This document shows, in pieces, positions 22,629 to 31,610 of a DNA stretch of 33,710 nucleotides (position 1 is the stretch's first letter; the number at the start of each line of letters is the position of its first letter). The DNA comes from Nitrospirota bacterium (GTDB taxonomy: Bacteria; Nitrospirota_A; Leptospirillia; Leptospirillales; Leptospirillaceae), in NCBI GenBank assembly GCA_023480765.1, contig JAMCWZ010000054.1:1-33710 (forward strand), read 5' to 3'. The position numbers and the translations under genes were made by a program. The notes below the pieces were generated by a model. It worked only from the letters and a program-made list of their open reading frames with translations. It did not search any database and was not told the DNA's origin.

Positions 22629-24188
22629 TCACATATCCTGTTCTGTATGGTGTCTGTCCGGAGCAAAAGTCTCTTCGTCGTTTGTTAGAGCATCAGGAGA
22701 GCGATAATCCGGGTGGGCGGCTGGCAGGAGGATCGAGTCCACCATCCCATGAATGATTTTCTTGTCCATGGGCACTGCGGTTGCCAATACGCCTCCCATC
22801 CAGACGGTTTGCCCTACAACAAAATAATAAGGACAGGCCCGCACCCGCATTTTTTCCTCTGTCGGCAATCCGGTAGAGGAGTCCCAGGATGGACAGGGAA
22901 CCGCAGACGTTTTCAAAAATGGTTGCAATACATGCGGTGAGGCCGCAAAGGATGAAAAAGCATGATCAAGGGACTTCTGCCATTCATCCTCGGGAAGATC
23001 ATGGCCAACGACAACTCCCCGGCTGCCCCATGCCAACGGTGAAAAACCCGATGGTTTTATGATGATGTGTCGCTCTTTTTGAGTCAACATCCTGAGCTCG
23101 GAAAAATCCCAGAGGCTTCGATCTCCAATGACCAGATCCGGCACAATGGCCGGAGAGGGAACCGGTCGGGGATCCAGGACCCAGGTCGATGGAATCATTT
23201 TATCGAGAACTTCAAAATGATCCGGCACCAGCCGGGACCGCCAGAAAGATCGAAGTCTGGGGGTTTTGAAAAGGGCAAGACCCGCTTTCTCTTCCAGCCA
23301 GGGTTTGAAAGGAGGTGTCACCTTGACCTTTCCCCCCTTTGCGAAATAAAGAAGAATATCCGATTTCGGGATGTTGGGAAGATCAAAAAGCTCAAAAAAA
23401 CGATAAATGACAGAGATCCGATGTTCCGCCAAATTCTGGTCGCGATAAAACAAACCGTTCTCATCGAACCTCAGCTCGTGCGGGCGAAGACAAATTGCCG
23501 GGAAGTGTGCATCCGCCAGACAACGAGCCAGATAAACCATTTCGGGCCAGTAGTCTTTCGACTCCTCCGAGACGACTATCGCGAGCCTGGGGTTGGGATC
23601 GAGCGACCTGATCATGGCCGCAAAGCCTTCCAGAATACCGTGCGCATTGCCCCAGATTCCTGTTCTTCCATGATCCTGGAGAATACGTGAGATCTTGAGA
23701 AGGATCCCCATCCCTCCGGGAACGGAATCCATCTCTGTCAATTTCGGTCCGGCAGGTGTCAGAAGGAGATCTGGCCGGAGAACGAGAGGGAGATCCTTCC
23801 GGAACTTCCTGGAACGGGCAAATTGCAGGAGACTGTCCGGTTTCCCCGCATCAAGGACCTCATGGACAAAAGAGAAGGGGGAGCCGGGTTCGAGAGATTG
23901 GAAATAGAGAAAGTCCAGTTCCCGGTAGAAAGCGAACATCGCTTCTCCCAGGAGAGACAAGGTTTTTTCGTCACAGCCCGGCAAAAAAACCGGATCTCGG
24001 GGAAGACGAAAAGGTTTTGCAAAGACCCCCTCACGCATCAGGGCACGTCGGGAGTCCGGCCTGGACATTGCCTCGGGCAAGCCTTCATGTGAGTGGAGGA
24101 GGGATTCAACCATGGCCCATTCTAGCCCAAGCTCTCTGACAGCGGCAAGAAGCGAATTCCGTTCTTCATGTCTCAATGTTATAATCAC
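22629..24188 (-). CDS. ATP-grasp-like protein of unknown substrate
   Basis: This 519-residue protein is not firmly recognised. The segment LRPDLLLTPAGPKLTEMDSVPGGMG resembles the Arg-x-Asp ... Glu-x-Asn part of circularly permuted ATP-grasp and glutathionylspermidine-synthase-like enzymes, and HIIIKPSGFSPLAWGSRGVVVG, a Gly-rich stretch after a Lys, would suit the nucleotide-binding side. No signal peptide or helices are seen. The start is probably the GTG at 24188, without an obvious ribosome site. It is directly followed, one codon apart, by kamA, so the enzyme may act on lysine or beta-lysine, but this is inference. First gene of a four-gene run. Confidence 0.6.
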   Translation of the reverse strand: MIITLRHEERNSLLAAVRELGLEWAMVESLLHSHEGLPEAMSRPDSRRALMREGVFAKPFRLPRDPVFLPGCDEKTLSLLGEAMFAFYRELDFLYFQSLEPGSPFSFVHEVLDAGKPDSLLQFARSRKFRKDLPLVLRPDLLLTPAGPKLTEMDSVPGGMGILLKISRILQDHGRTGIWGNAHGILEGFAAMIRSLDPNPRLAIVVSEESKDYWPEMVYLARCLADAHFPAICLRPHELRFDENGLFYRDQNLAEHRISVIYRFFELFDLPNIPKSDILLYFAKGGKVKVTPPFKPWLEEKAGLALFKTPRLRSFWRSRLVPDHFEVLDKMIPSTWVLDPRPVPSPAIVPDLVIGDRSLWDFSELRMLTQKERHIIIKPSGFSPLAWGSRGVVVGHDLPEDEWQKSLDHAFSSFAASPHVLQPFLKTSAVPCPSWDSSTGLPTEEKMRVRACPYYFVVGQTVWMGGVLATAVPMDKKIIHGMVDSILLPAAHPDYRSPDALTNDEETFAPDRHHTEQDM

Positions 24189-24306
24189 AAAGTTGAACGA
24201 ATGAGAAATCCGGCTATCAGGCGTATGTCCTCACGTCCCGTTCCGATCTAAAGACACGAAATCACCTTGCTATCCGAAGGAGAAACCCCTGACGTTCCTG
24301 GATGTT

Positions 24307-25116
24307 TTGCTTCTCAAAATTGCGGCCGGCTTTTATCTCGGAGCATTTATCCTTCTTCTCTGGGATGTGCTGAGCAGTCGTCATAAAGCCATTCCCTGGG
24401 CCGGAATCACCGCTGGTGTCGGGGGAGCGCTTCTTCATACTCTTTCGCTTTTTATTCTGTTTACATTGCGGGGCCACTTTACGCTGATTTCCCTCAAAGA
24501 AGCCGTCTCCTTTTTTTCCTGGGCCCTTGTCGTCGTATTCCTGATTCTCGAACACCAGAGAAAAGCTCATATCCTGGGCATCGTTGTTTTCCCTGTCTCC
24601 TTTCTGAGCCTCCTTTTTGTCCTGGGAGTCTCCACCGACCCTGCTTTTCTCAGGAGCCCCACCACGAGCATTTTAATCTCCCTCCATTCAGTGCTCATCG
24701 ACCTCGGCCTTGCATCTGCAGCGCTTGCCTTTTTTGTCTCCTGTTTCTATCTGACGCTCGATATGTTTCTCCGGAGAAAAATTTTCAATCTTTTTTTTAA
24801 CAGATTGCCGTCTCTGGAATTTCTGGATCGTCTGAACCGGGAATTCAATGGACTGGGATTTCTGTTCTTGACCCTCGGACTGATCTTTGTCATGATTTGG
24901 TCATACAGAACATACGCTACCATCTGGCCGTGGGGCCAAAGAGGTTCCTGGGCCCTTCTGGTCTGGTTTCTGTATCTTGCACTTGTGCTTTTGCGCAGGC
25001 GCAGGAACTTTCAGGGGAAGCAGGCTGCCTATCTTTCGATAGCGGGCTTCTTTCTTTTTGCAATGACGATCCTTGCGGTGAATCTTTATATGGGAGGCGG
25101 TCATTCCGTTTTCTGA
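24307..25116 (+). CDS. hemX: HemX/CcsA-like cytochrome c assembly membrane protein
   Basis: A 269-residue protein with about eight hydrophobic helices, of the CcmC/CcsA/HemX family. The segment SLHSVLIDLGLASAALAFFVSCFYL and the later MIWSYRTYATIWPWG, close to the haem-handling WxW region, match the family. HemX-type genes usually precede hemA, as here, and are thought to regulate glutamyl-tRNA reductase amount or to handle haem. The start is uncertain. TTG 24307 has no ribosome site, but the frame is open further up to a CTG at 24289 with AAGGAG exactly six bases before it, which would add six residues. An ATG at 24302 is out of frame. Confidence 0.75.
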   Translation: MLLKIAAGFYLGAFILLLWDVLSSRHKAIPWAGITAGVGGALLHTLSLFILFTLRGHFTLISLKEAVSFFSWALVVVFLILEHQRKAHILGIVVFPVSFLSLLFVLGVSTDPAFLRSPTTSILISLHSVLIDLGLASAALAFFVSCFYLTLDMFLRRKIFNLFFNRLPSLEFLDRLNREFNGLGFLFLTLGLIFVMIWSYRTYATIWPWGQRGSWALLVWFLYLALVLLRRRRNFQGKQAAYLSIAGFFLFAMTILAVNLYMGGGHSVF

Positions 25117-25185
25117 ATTCACCTACAACAACCTGTCGTTGCCCCGGACCAAGACGACCGTCATGACGAACAGGGGGGATGCCAT

Positions 25186-26547
25186 TTGCTGAAACTGACT
25201 CTGGCGGGGGTCAACCACAAAACAACCCCGATCGAGATCCGGGAAAGGCTGGCATACCCGAAGGAACATCTGAACGATGCGCTCAAGGCTCTCTCCCGGC
25301 GAGAGGGTGTTCTTGAGGCGATGATTCTTTCCACCTGCAACAGGGTCGAAATCCTCGTCGTCACTGCACATGTCTCTCCGGATCCCGAGTTTTTTCTCTC
25401 CTTTCTCCAGGAAACCCATCCGGTCCTGCAAGGGCACTCTCTTCGTCCATATCTTTATCATTTGACTGGTCAAGAAGCGGCTCTTCACTTTTTTGAAGTC
25501 ACGGCAAGTCTCGATTCCCTCGTCATCGGAGAACCGCAGATCACGGGACAAGTGAAAGAAGCGTATGAAAGGGCCCGGTCCCTCCACCTTGTCGGCCCCA
25601 TGCTGAACCAGGTCTTTCAGAGAGCGATCTCCTCCTCCAAGCGCGTGCGGACCGAAACCGGGATCAGCAACTTGCCGGTTTCCATCAGCTATGCGGCTTG
25701 CCAGTTGGCCCGGAAAATCTTTCAGGACATGCGGGACAAAAATGTTTTGCTTCTCGGCGGCGGAGACATGGCCCAGCTGACTGCCCGCCACATGCGCAAG
25801 ATGGGCGTGGGCACCCTTACACTGATGCTGCGGGACGAAAAAAAAGGGAAAGAGCTGGCGGCAGAATATCAGGCTCTTTATTCCCCCTTTTCCGAATTGG
25901 AAAATGCCCTGGTCCATTCCGATATGGTTGTCTGTTCAACGGGAGCGGATACCTACCTGATCAATGAAAAGATGGTGGCATCTGTCCATTCCCGCAGAAA
26001 AGCCGGAACTCTTTTCATGATCGATATTGCTGTTCCCAGAAACATCGATCCGGCGATTACACGTTATTCAGGCATCTTTCTTTATAATATTGACGACTTG
26101 AAGACGGTGGTGGAGGCCAATCAGAGGGAACGCGAATATGAAGCCCTGCAGGCAAGGGAAATTGTCCGGGAAGAACTATCGACCTTTGCCCGCTGGCTCG
26201 CGGATCGTTCCACGGTCCCCCTGATCCAGTCCCTACGGAATCACACAGAATCTCTCCGAATCGCCGAACTGGATCGCTATCAGGCCGTTTTGGCCAACCT
26301 CCCTCCGGAAACACGCGAAAAAGTTGATCTCTTGACCCGCTCCCTGATCAATAAAATTCTGCATCCCACCTATCAGGCTATCCGCCAATCTCCGGATGTG
26401 GACGAGGTTCGGGAATGGGTCACCAAATGCTATGGTCTGCCCGCAGATCTGCCGCGCTCTGCGGAGGAACCTTCCCCGGGAGAAAATATCTCGGGATCGG
26501 TCTCTCTTCCCGGTTCCTCTTTTCTTGAGGGAGAATCACCCGCCTGA
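25186..26547 (+). CDS. hemA: Glutamyl-tRNA reductase
   Basis: A 453-residue enzyme that reduces glutamyl-tRNA with NADPH to glutamate-1-semialdehyde, the first committed step of haem synthesis. It has LAGVNHKTTPIEIRERLAY, the active-site phrase LSTCNRVEI with Cys51, GEPQITGQVKEAYE, the NADPH-binding loop LLLGGGDMAQL, and a C-terminal dimerisation region with REIVREEL and FARWL, KILHPTYQAIR. The start is TTG 25186, supported by GGGGGG about seven bases upstream. A nearby ATG is out of frame. The stop overlaps the hemC ATG by one base. The C-terminal 20 residues are Pro/Gly/Ser-rich. Confidence 0.95.
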   Translation: MLKLTLAGVNHKTTPIEIRERLAYPKEHLNDALKALSRREGVLEAMILSTCNRVEILVVTAHVSPDPEFFLSFLQETHPVLQGHSLRPYLYHLTGQEAALHFFEVTASLDSLVIGEPQITGQVKEAYERARSLHLVGPMLNQVFQRAISSSKRVRTETGISNLPVSISYAACQLARKIFQDMRDKNVLLLGGGDMAQLTARHMRKMGVGTLTLMLRDEKKGKELAAEYQALYSPFSELENALVHSDMVVCSTGADTYLINEKMVASVHSRRKAGTLFMIDIAVPRNIDPAITRYSGIFLYNIDDLKTVVEANQREREYEALQAREIVREELSTFARWLADRSTVPLIQSLRNHTESLRIAELDRYQAVLANLPPETREKVDLLTRSLINKILHPTYQAIRQSPDVDEVREWVTKCYGLPADLPRSAEEPSPGENISGSVSLPGSSFLEGESPA

Positions 26548-27491
26548 TGTTACCCACCCCGTTAAAAATCGGGTCCCGTGGCTCAGAACTGGCCTTGTGG
26601 CAAGCCCGGCATGTTGCATCTCTGATCGAATCCGTGTCAGGAGTTCTCCCGGAAATCGTCGTTATCAAGACAACCGGCGATATCATCCTGGACCGGCAAC
26701 TTTCGGAAGTCGGAGGAAAGGGCCTTTTTGTCAAGGAAATCGAGGAAGCCCTCCTGAGAAAGGAAATCGACCTCGCAGTCCACAGCATGAAAGACGTTCC
26801 CGCCTTTCTCCCTCCGGGACTGACCCTTGCCGCTACCCTGACAAGAGAAGACCCAAGGGATGTTTTTCTGTCGCCACATTATCCGGACATCAAAAGTCTC
26901 CCCCAGAAGGCACGTGTCGGGACATCTTCTCTCCGAAGACTTGCACAAATAAGAGAAATCCGGAACGATCTGGAGTTTATTCCGCTCAGGGGGAATGTCG
27001 GGACGCGGATCCGAAAAATGGAAGAAGGCGTCGTAGATGCGATCATTCTGGCAGGAGCGGGGCTTCTCCGGCTCGGTCATGCCAACCGGGTCAGGGAATG
27101 GATCTCTCCCCGGGTTCTTTTGCCTGCCATCGGTCAGGGCGCACTCGGACTCGAAATCCGGACAGATGATGAAACCACGGGAACACTGGTCCGCTCCCTT
27201 TCCGATGAATCGACACATCTGTCTGTCGCCGCTGAACGGGGAGTCCTGCAAAGTTTGAATGGCGGATGTCAGGTTCCTATCGCCGCCTATGCTGTCTGGG
27301 AAAAAAACCGGACATTATCGTTAGAGGGACGTGTTCTGGATATCTCCGGAACCCGACGCATCCATGCCCGGGAAACCCGGGATATTGTGACAATTGATGA
27401 CGCTTATCAAATGGGCATCGACCTCGGGAATCGACTTCTCTCGGACGGAGCGGAAGAAATCCTCAACAGTATTTTGAAAAAATCGTCCTGA
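26547..27491 (+). CDS. hemC: Porphobilinogen deaminase (hydroxymethylbilane synthase)
   Basis: A 314-residue enzyme that joins four porphobilinogens into hydroxymethylbilane. KIGSRGSELALWQARHVA, KTTGDIILDR, HSMKDVP, VGTSSLRRLAQ, PLRGNVGTRI and AGLLRLG are all present. Cys241 in LNGGCQVPIAAYA holds the dipyrromethane cofactor. Length fits the family. The ATG overlaps the hemA stop by one base (TGATG), so the two are coupled. After the stop comes a long gap before the next haem gene, so hemC may be the end of its transcript. Confidence 0.96.
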   Translation: MLPTPLKIGSRGSELALWQARHVASLIESVSGVLPEIVVIKTTGDIILDRQLSEVGGKGLFVKEIEEALLRKEIDLAVHSMKDVPAFLPPGLTLAATLTREDPRDVFLSPHYPDIKSLPQKARVGTSSLRRLAQIREIRNDLEFIPLRGNVGTRIRKMEEGVVDAIILAGAGLLRLGHANRVREWISPRVLLPAIGQGALGLEIRTDDETTGTLVRSLSDESTHLSVAAERGVLQSLNGGCQVPIAAYAVWEKNRTLSLEGRVLDISGTRRIHARETRDIVTIDDAYQMGIDLGNRLLSDGAEEILNSILKKSS

Positions 27492-28037
27492 TCTGTCCGA
27501 CCCGGACAACGCCTCTTCAAAACAAAGTCCCCCAGAATTCCGGAAGAATCTGCACACAAAAAATTTTGAACCCTTTCACCCGACATCGCTCTTTGACCAG
27601 ACATACTTTGGCAAGGCAGCAGAACTCCCGGAGCAATTTTCCTCCAGCCCAGAACTCGTCCAGACCGCTTCCGTTTTCTTGAAACAAACCACGATAAGGT
27701 TCCCGAAGGAATTCTTGTTCGTCAAAAACTCTCCTGCTTCGTCTTGCGCGGGGAATCCATCACAGGGAACCTTTCCACTTGAAAAGCCTTTCATGCCATT
27801 CGATAATGATTCTTTACTCCCGAAAGGGATTGATATCAGCGTCCGAAAATGCGGATGGCACATTCTCTGAAATTTCGCGCAGGATGAATTTCGGCCCAGA
27901 CGCCGGGTATTCTTGTGTTCCGATCAGGTCTTAACCCATCTCTGCTCCAGAAGAGAACCGGGTTTGAACAGCAATCGACAGAGAAAACAATATTCCTTAT
28001 GACTAAGGACCGAACATAGCAGCAGGAGATCGTTTCT
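27492..28037. other. 546-base gap between hemC and the CobA-HemD gene, no supported gene
   Basis: This is the longest gap in the window. One plus-strand frame stays free of stops from the end of hemC to about 27870 (roughly 130 codons) but lacks a ribosome site, any start codon before a TTG at 27679, and any family resemblance. A shorter opposite frame (27576-27863) is equally unconvincing. I see no riboswitch consensus, terminator or repeat. The end, from about 27960, should hold the promoter and leader of the CobA-HemD gene. A TTGAAC lies near 27963 but no good -10 follows at standard spacing. Confidence 0.5.
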
Positions 28038-29588
28038 TTGAACACATTACAACCGGGGACACCCGGCAAGGGACATGTGACCCTGGTCGGAGCAGGCCCC
28101 GGCGACCCGGGACTACTCACTCTCCGTGGCAAAAAAGCCCTGGAAGAAGCCGATGTCATTCTTTATGATCACCTGGCTCATCCAGACCTTCTCGGTCATG
28201 CTCCCTCCGGAGCCGAACGCATCGATGTCGGAAAAGAAAGAGGACATCCCCGTCTTTCCCAGAGAGAAATTGAGGCCGTCCTGATTGACAGGGCCTCCAG
28301 GGGTCTCTCTGTCGTTCGACTGAAAGGGGGAGATCCCTTTGTCTTTGGACGGGGAGGGGAAGAAGGACAGGCCCTTGAAAAAGCCGGTATCCCCTATACA
28401 GTGGTTCCGGGGGTTACTTCCGTGACGGCAACCCCTGCCTATGCAGGACTTCCTGTGAGCCATCGGGAGACAAATTCCCGGATTGTGGTCATGACCGGTC
28501 ACGACGATCCGGAAAAACTCTCCGGGCCAACATTGGATGCGCTCGCACTTCCCGACCAGACGCTTGTTATCCTGATGGGAGTCGAGCATTTTCGAAAACT
28601 GATCCCGCGCCTCCTTGAGCACCGGATGCCACCCGACACTCCTGTCGTGGCCATCCGGTGGGGAACAACCGCTTTCCAGGAAATTCGTGAAGGAACAATC
28701 CAGTCGATGATCCGCATTCTGGAAGACAATCCGATCCGACCTCCTGCCACGATTGTCGTCGGACGGGTCGCCGGGAAACCCTGGCGTCTTGAGTGGCAGA
28801 AGAACAGACCGCTTTTTGGAAAAAGAATCCTCCTGACCAGAGAGAAGGAGTCCGGTTCGCCCCTCAAGGACGAACTTGAGAAACTGGGCGCGGAGGTCGT
28901 CAGTTGTCCCACCATCGAAATCCGGCCCGTCACCGGCATGGAAAGAGAGGAAGTGGTCAGAACGCTCCAGAACCTCTCTGAATACGAGTGGCTCCTGTTT
29001 CTGAGTCCGAACGGCGTTCGATATTTTTTCCGGGCAATGAGAGAAACCGGAAAAGACATCCGCTCCCTCTCCGGATGCCGGATTTTTTCGATGGGTCCCT
29101 CAACGACACGAACCCTCGAAGAATATGGCATTCACCCGGATGCAACCCCGCTTGAATCGTATGCGAACGGTGTTCTAGAATTTTTTCGCTCCCAAATCCC
29201 GTGTTCCGGGCAACGATGTCTCCTCATACGAGGAGACCGGGGAGACGGGGCAATTCCTGACGGTCTAGCAGCCATGGGCTTCAAGATTCAACAAATTACA
29301 GCCTACGAAAACAGGATTCCCGAGCTTCCGAACTACTTGAGGGACCTCGTATCCGTCGGTTTTGAAAACCGGGATTTTCACCTGGCCGTTTTTTACAGTC
29401 CTTCAGCATACAAGAACCTTGTCTCTCTTCTGAAGGAGCATGGCCAGTCCATCCGGAAAACAACGGGACTGGCCATCGGACCGACAACAGCGGACGCACT
29501 CCGGAAAGACGGTGTCACAAACATTCTTCTTCCTTCCGAACCGACGGACGAAGCCGTTCTGACCACAATTCTTCAACACTTTTCGTAG
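28038..29588 (+). CDS. cobA-hemD: Fused uroporphyrinogen-III C-methyltransferase (CobA) and uroporphyrinogen-III synthase (HemD)
   Basis: A 516-residue two-domain enzyme. Residues about 13-250 are the SAM-dependent methyltransferase: VTLVGAGPGDPGLLTLRG, VRLKGGDPFVFGRGGEE, VPGVTSVTATPAYAGLPVSHR and VILMGVEHF. Residues about 262-516 form uroporphyrinogen-III synthase, with GKRILLTRE, LFLSPNGVRYFF and GLAIGPTTADAL. It closes hydroxymethylbilane to uroporphyrinogen III and methylates it to precorrin-2, the branch to sirohaem, cobalamin or haem d1. Start TTG 28038 has AGGAG nine bases upstream. Such fusions are known in several phyla. It is separated from hemC by 546 bases and from hemB by 34. Confidence 0.94.
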   Translation: MNTLQPGTPGKGHVTLVGAGPGDPGLLTLRGKKALEEADVILYDHLAHPDLLGHAPSGAERIDVGKERGHPRLSQREIEAVLIDRASRGLSVVRLKGGDPFVFGRGGEEGQALEKAGIPYTVVPGVTSVTATPAYAGLPVSHRETNSRIVVMTGHDDPEKLSGPTLDALALPDQTLVILMGVEHFRKLIPRLLEHRMPPDTPVVAIRWGTTAFQEIREGTIQSMIRILEDNPIRPPATIVVGRVAGKPWRLEWQKNRPLFGKRILLTREKESGSPLKDELEKLGAEVVSCPTIEIRPVTGMEREEVVRTLQNLSEYEWLLFLSPNGVRYFFRAMRETGKDIRSLSGCRIFSMGPSTTRTLEEYGIHPDATPLESYANGVLEFFRSQIPCSGQRCLLIRGDRGDGAIPDGLAAMGFKIQQITAYENRIPELPNYLRDLVSVGFENRDFHLAVFYSPSAYKNLVSLLKEHGQSIRKTTGLAIGPTTADALRKDGVTNILLPSEPTDEAVLTTILQHFS

Positions 29589-29622
29589 CGTTTTTCAAAC
29601 TGAAAGACAAGAGGAGAATGTG

Positions 29623-30603
29623 ATGGCATTTCCCACCGACAGGCCTCGAAGGCTCAGAAGCAGTTCCTCCATACGGTCGCTCGTGCGGGAAAACCGGCTA
29701 TCGGCATCGCAGCTGATTCTTCCCCTGTTTATCATTCATGGCACGAACAAAAAAGAAGCGATTCGCTCCATGCCGGACGTTTACCGCTACTCTGTCGACA
29801 ACCTACCTCCCTTGATAAAGGAAGCCATGTCGGTGGGAATCCGGAGCATCATTTTATTCGGGATTCCCGAAAAAAAAGACGAAATGGGATCAAGCGCCCT
29901 GGATCCGGACGGTCCCGTCCCGACAGCTGTCCGGATGCTGAAGAGGGACTTTCCGGATCTGGTCGTGATCACGGACGTGTGTATCGATGAATACACCACC
30001 CATGGTCACTGTGGCCTCCTCAAAGGGGAACACATCGACAACGATACAACCCTGGACTGTCTTGCAAAGATGGCTCTTGTGCACGCAAAAGCCGGTGCGG
30101 ATATTGTCGCCCCTTCGGATATGATGGACGGCCGGGTCAAAGCCATCCGGGAGGTTCTCGACAAAAACGGATTTTCGGACACAATTATCCTGTCCTACGC
30201 TGTCAAATACGCTTCGGCCTTTTACGGTCCTTTCCGAGATGCCATGATGTCCGGACCCCAGTTTGGAGACCGCTCCTCCTATCAGATGGATCCGGCAAAC
30301 CGGATGGAAGCCTTCCGGGAAGCCTCCCTGGATGTTGAAGAAGGCGCCGATATCCTGATGGTCAAACCCGCACTCCCCTACCTCGACATTCTTCGCGATC
30401 TCGCTGGCCGATTCGACCTCCCTCTTTGCGCTTACCAGGTCAGCGGAGAATACGCGACGATCATGGCCGCCGGAAAGGAAGGATGGATCGATACAGACAG
30501 GGCCATGATGGAATCCCTCCTGTCGATCCGCAGAGCAGGTGCCACCATGATTCTGACATACTTTGCCATCCGGGCCGCCCGGTTATTGGCCCAGTCCGAA
30601 TAA
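29623..30603 (+). CDS. hemB: Delta-aminolevulinic acid dehydratase (porphobilinogen synthase)
   Basis: A 326-residue enzyme that condenses two aminolevulinates to porphobilinogen. The two Schiff-base lysines are Lys195 (SYAVKYAS) and Lys248 (MVKPALPYLD). The metal-site region reads TDVCIDEYTTHGHCG: Cys120 and Cys130 of the zinc site are kept but the middle Cys is Asp122, a mixture of the zinc (Cys-x-Cys) and magnesium (Ala-x-Asp) types. GAGGAG at six bases fixes ATG 29623. It lies 34 bases after the CobA-HemD gene and so is likely in the same transcript. Confidence 0.95.
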   Translation: MAFPTDRPRRLRSSSSIRSLVRENRLSASQLILPLFIIHGTNKKEAIRSMPDVYRYSVDNLPPLIKEAMSVGIRSIILFGIPEKKDEMGSSALDPDGPVPTAVRMLKRDFPDLVVITDVCIDEYTTHGHCGLLKGEHIDNDTTLDCLAKMALVHAKAGADIVAPSDMMDGRVKAIREVLDKNGFSDTIILSYAVKYASAFYGPFRDAMMSGPQFGDRSSYQMDPANRMEAFREASLDVEEGADILMVKPALPYLDILRDLAGRFDLPLCAYQVSGEYATIMAAGKEGWIDTDRAMMESLLSIRRAGATMILTYFAIRAARLLAQSE

Positions 30604-30650
30604 TCCGGCCCCATGCCCCCAAGCAGATGCTCTGGACATCCGGACAAACG

Positions 30651-31610
30651 ATGAACATTCTCTCCTCTTTTTCCGAAATGAACACCGTCCGGGAATCCGG
30701 ACAGGACATTGCGCTGACGATCGGAAACTTTGACGGCATCCACCAGGGTCACCAGAAACTTCTGAACGATCTGGTCGAATATTCCCGAAAAACGAAAACT
30801 CTCGCCACTGTGCTGACTTTTGACCCGCATCCCCTGATGGTTTTGTCGCCCGAAATCCCTTTTCAGCGCATCATGTCCATTCCCCACAAAAAAAAGGTCC
30901 TGGCAGATCTGGGCATTGATCTTCTCGTGATCACACCTTTTACCCCGGACCTCGGGAGGATGGAACCGGAAACCTTTATCCGGGACATTCTATTGGGTTA
31001 TTTCCCTCTGAAAGCCCTGGTCATCGGGGAAGGGTTTCGATTTGGCCACAAAAGGGCAGGCTCTGTCGCGGACTTTCAACGCGTTCTCTCCCCCGAAGGG
31101 GTTCTGGTGAAAGCGATTCCCGCCGTGGAGGATGGAACCGGAAGAATTTCGAGTTCACGGATCAGGGAACTCTTGCGCGCAGGACGGGTGAAGGAGGCCA
31201 ATCGGTTTCTCACCCGCCCGTTCCAGCTCGACGGAACGGTGGAAGAAGGGGAAAAAAGAGGCCGAAAACTGGGTTTTCCGACATTGAACATCCATCCTAC
31301 GCCCGATCGCCTGCTGCCCGCTTCCGGCGTCTATGTCACCCGCACAAAAACACCGAAAGGGTGGTTTAACGGGACCTCTTATGTCGGGAAAAAACCAACC
31401 TTCACACCACTTGTGCAACCCGTGATCGAGACGCATCTTTTTGATTTTTCCGACACTCTTTACGGTCAATATATTCAGGTGGATTTTTTGGAGTTTCTTC
31501 GGGGAGACAAAGCTTTTCCAGGGCCGGAAGCCCTCATCTCGGCAATTTCGAATGACCTTCAGCAATCGAAAGACTATTTCCGTGAAAATCCAATTCCCCA
31601 AGGGGACTGA
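30651..31610 (+). CDS. ribF: Bifunctional riboflavin kinase / FAD synthetase
   Basis: A 319-residue enzyme making FMN and FAD from riboflavin. The N-terminal nucleotidyltransferase domain has IGNFDGIHQGHQ, TFDPHP and the family phrase VIGEGFRFGHKRAG; SSSRIRELL follows. The C-terminal kinase domain has KRGRKLGFPTLNI, LLPASGVYV, and a GTSYVGKKPTF segment. Length is typical. ATG 30651 is favoured since upstream reading adds unconserved residues. ATGs at 30627 and 30681 are alternatives, and none has a strong ribosome site. It follows hemB by 47 bases and overlaps tilS. Confidence 0.93.
   Translation: MNILSSFSEMNTVRESGQDIALTIGNFDGIHQGHQKLLNDLVEYSRKTKTLATVLTFDPHPLMVLSPEIPFQRIMSIPHKKKVLADLGIDLLVITPFTPDLGRMEPETFIRDILLGYFPLKALVIGEGFRFGHKRAGSVADFQRVLSPEGVLVKAIPAVEDGTGRISSSRIRELLRAGRVKEANRFLTRPFQLDGTVEEGEKRGRKLGFPTLNIHPTPDRLLPASGVYVTRTKTPKGWFNGTSYVGKKPTFTPLVQPVIETHLFDFSDTLYGQYIQVDFLEFLRGDKAFPGPEALISAISNDLQQSKDYFRENPIPQGD

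Noticed and set aside
21711..22688. Plus-strand open frame of 325 codons opposite kamA
   Set aside because: Mirror of the radical SAM gene; no protein features of its own.
25123..25917. Minus-strand open frame opposite hemA
   Set aside because: Antisense to hemA, with no motif or start signal.
27576..27863. 95-codon minus-strand frame between hemC and the CobA-HemD gene
   Set aside because: No ribosome site, no recognisable domain and surrounded by plus-strand genes; not enough to call a gene.
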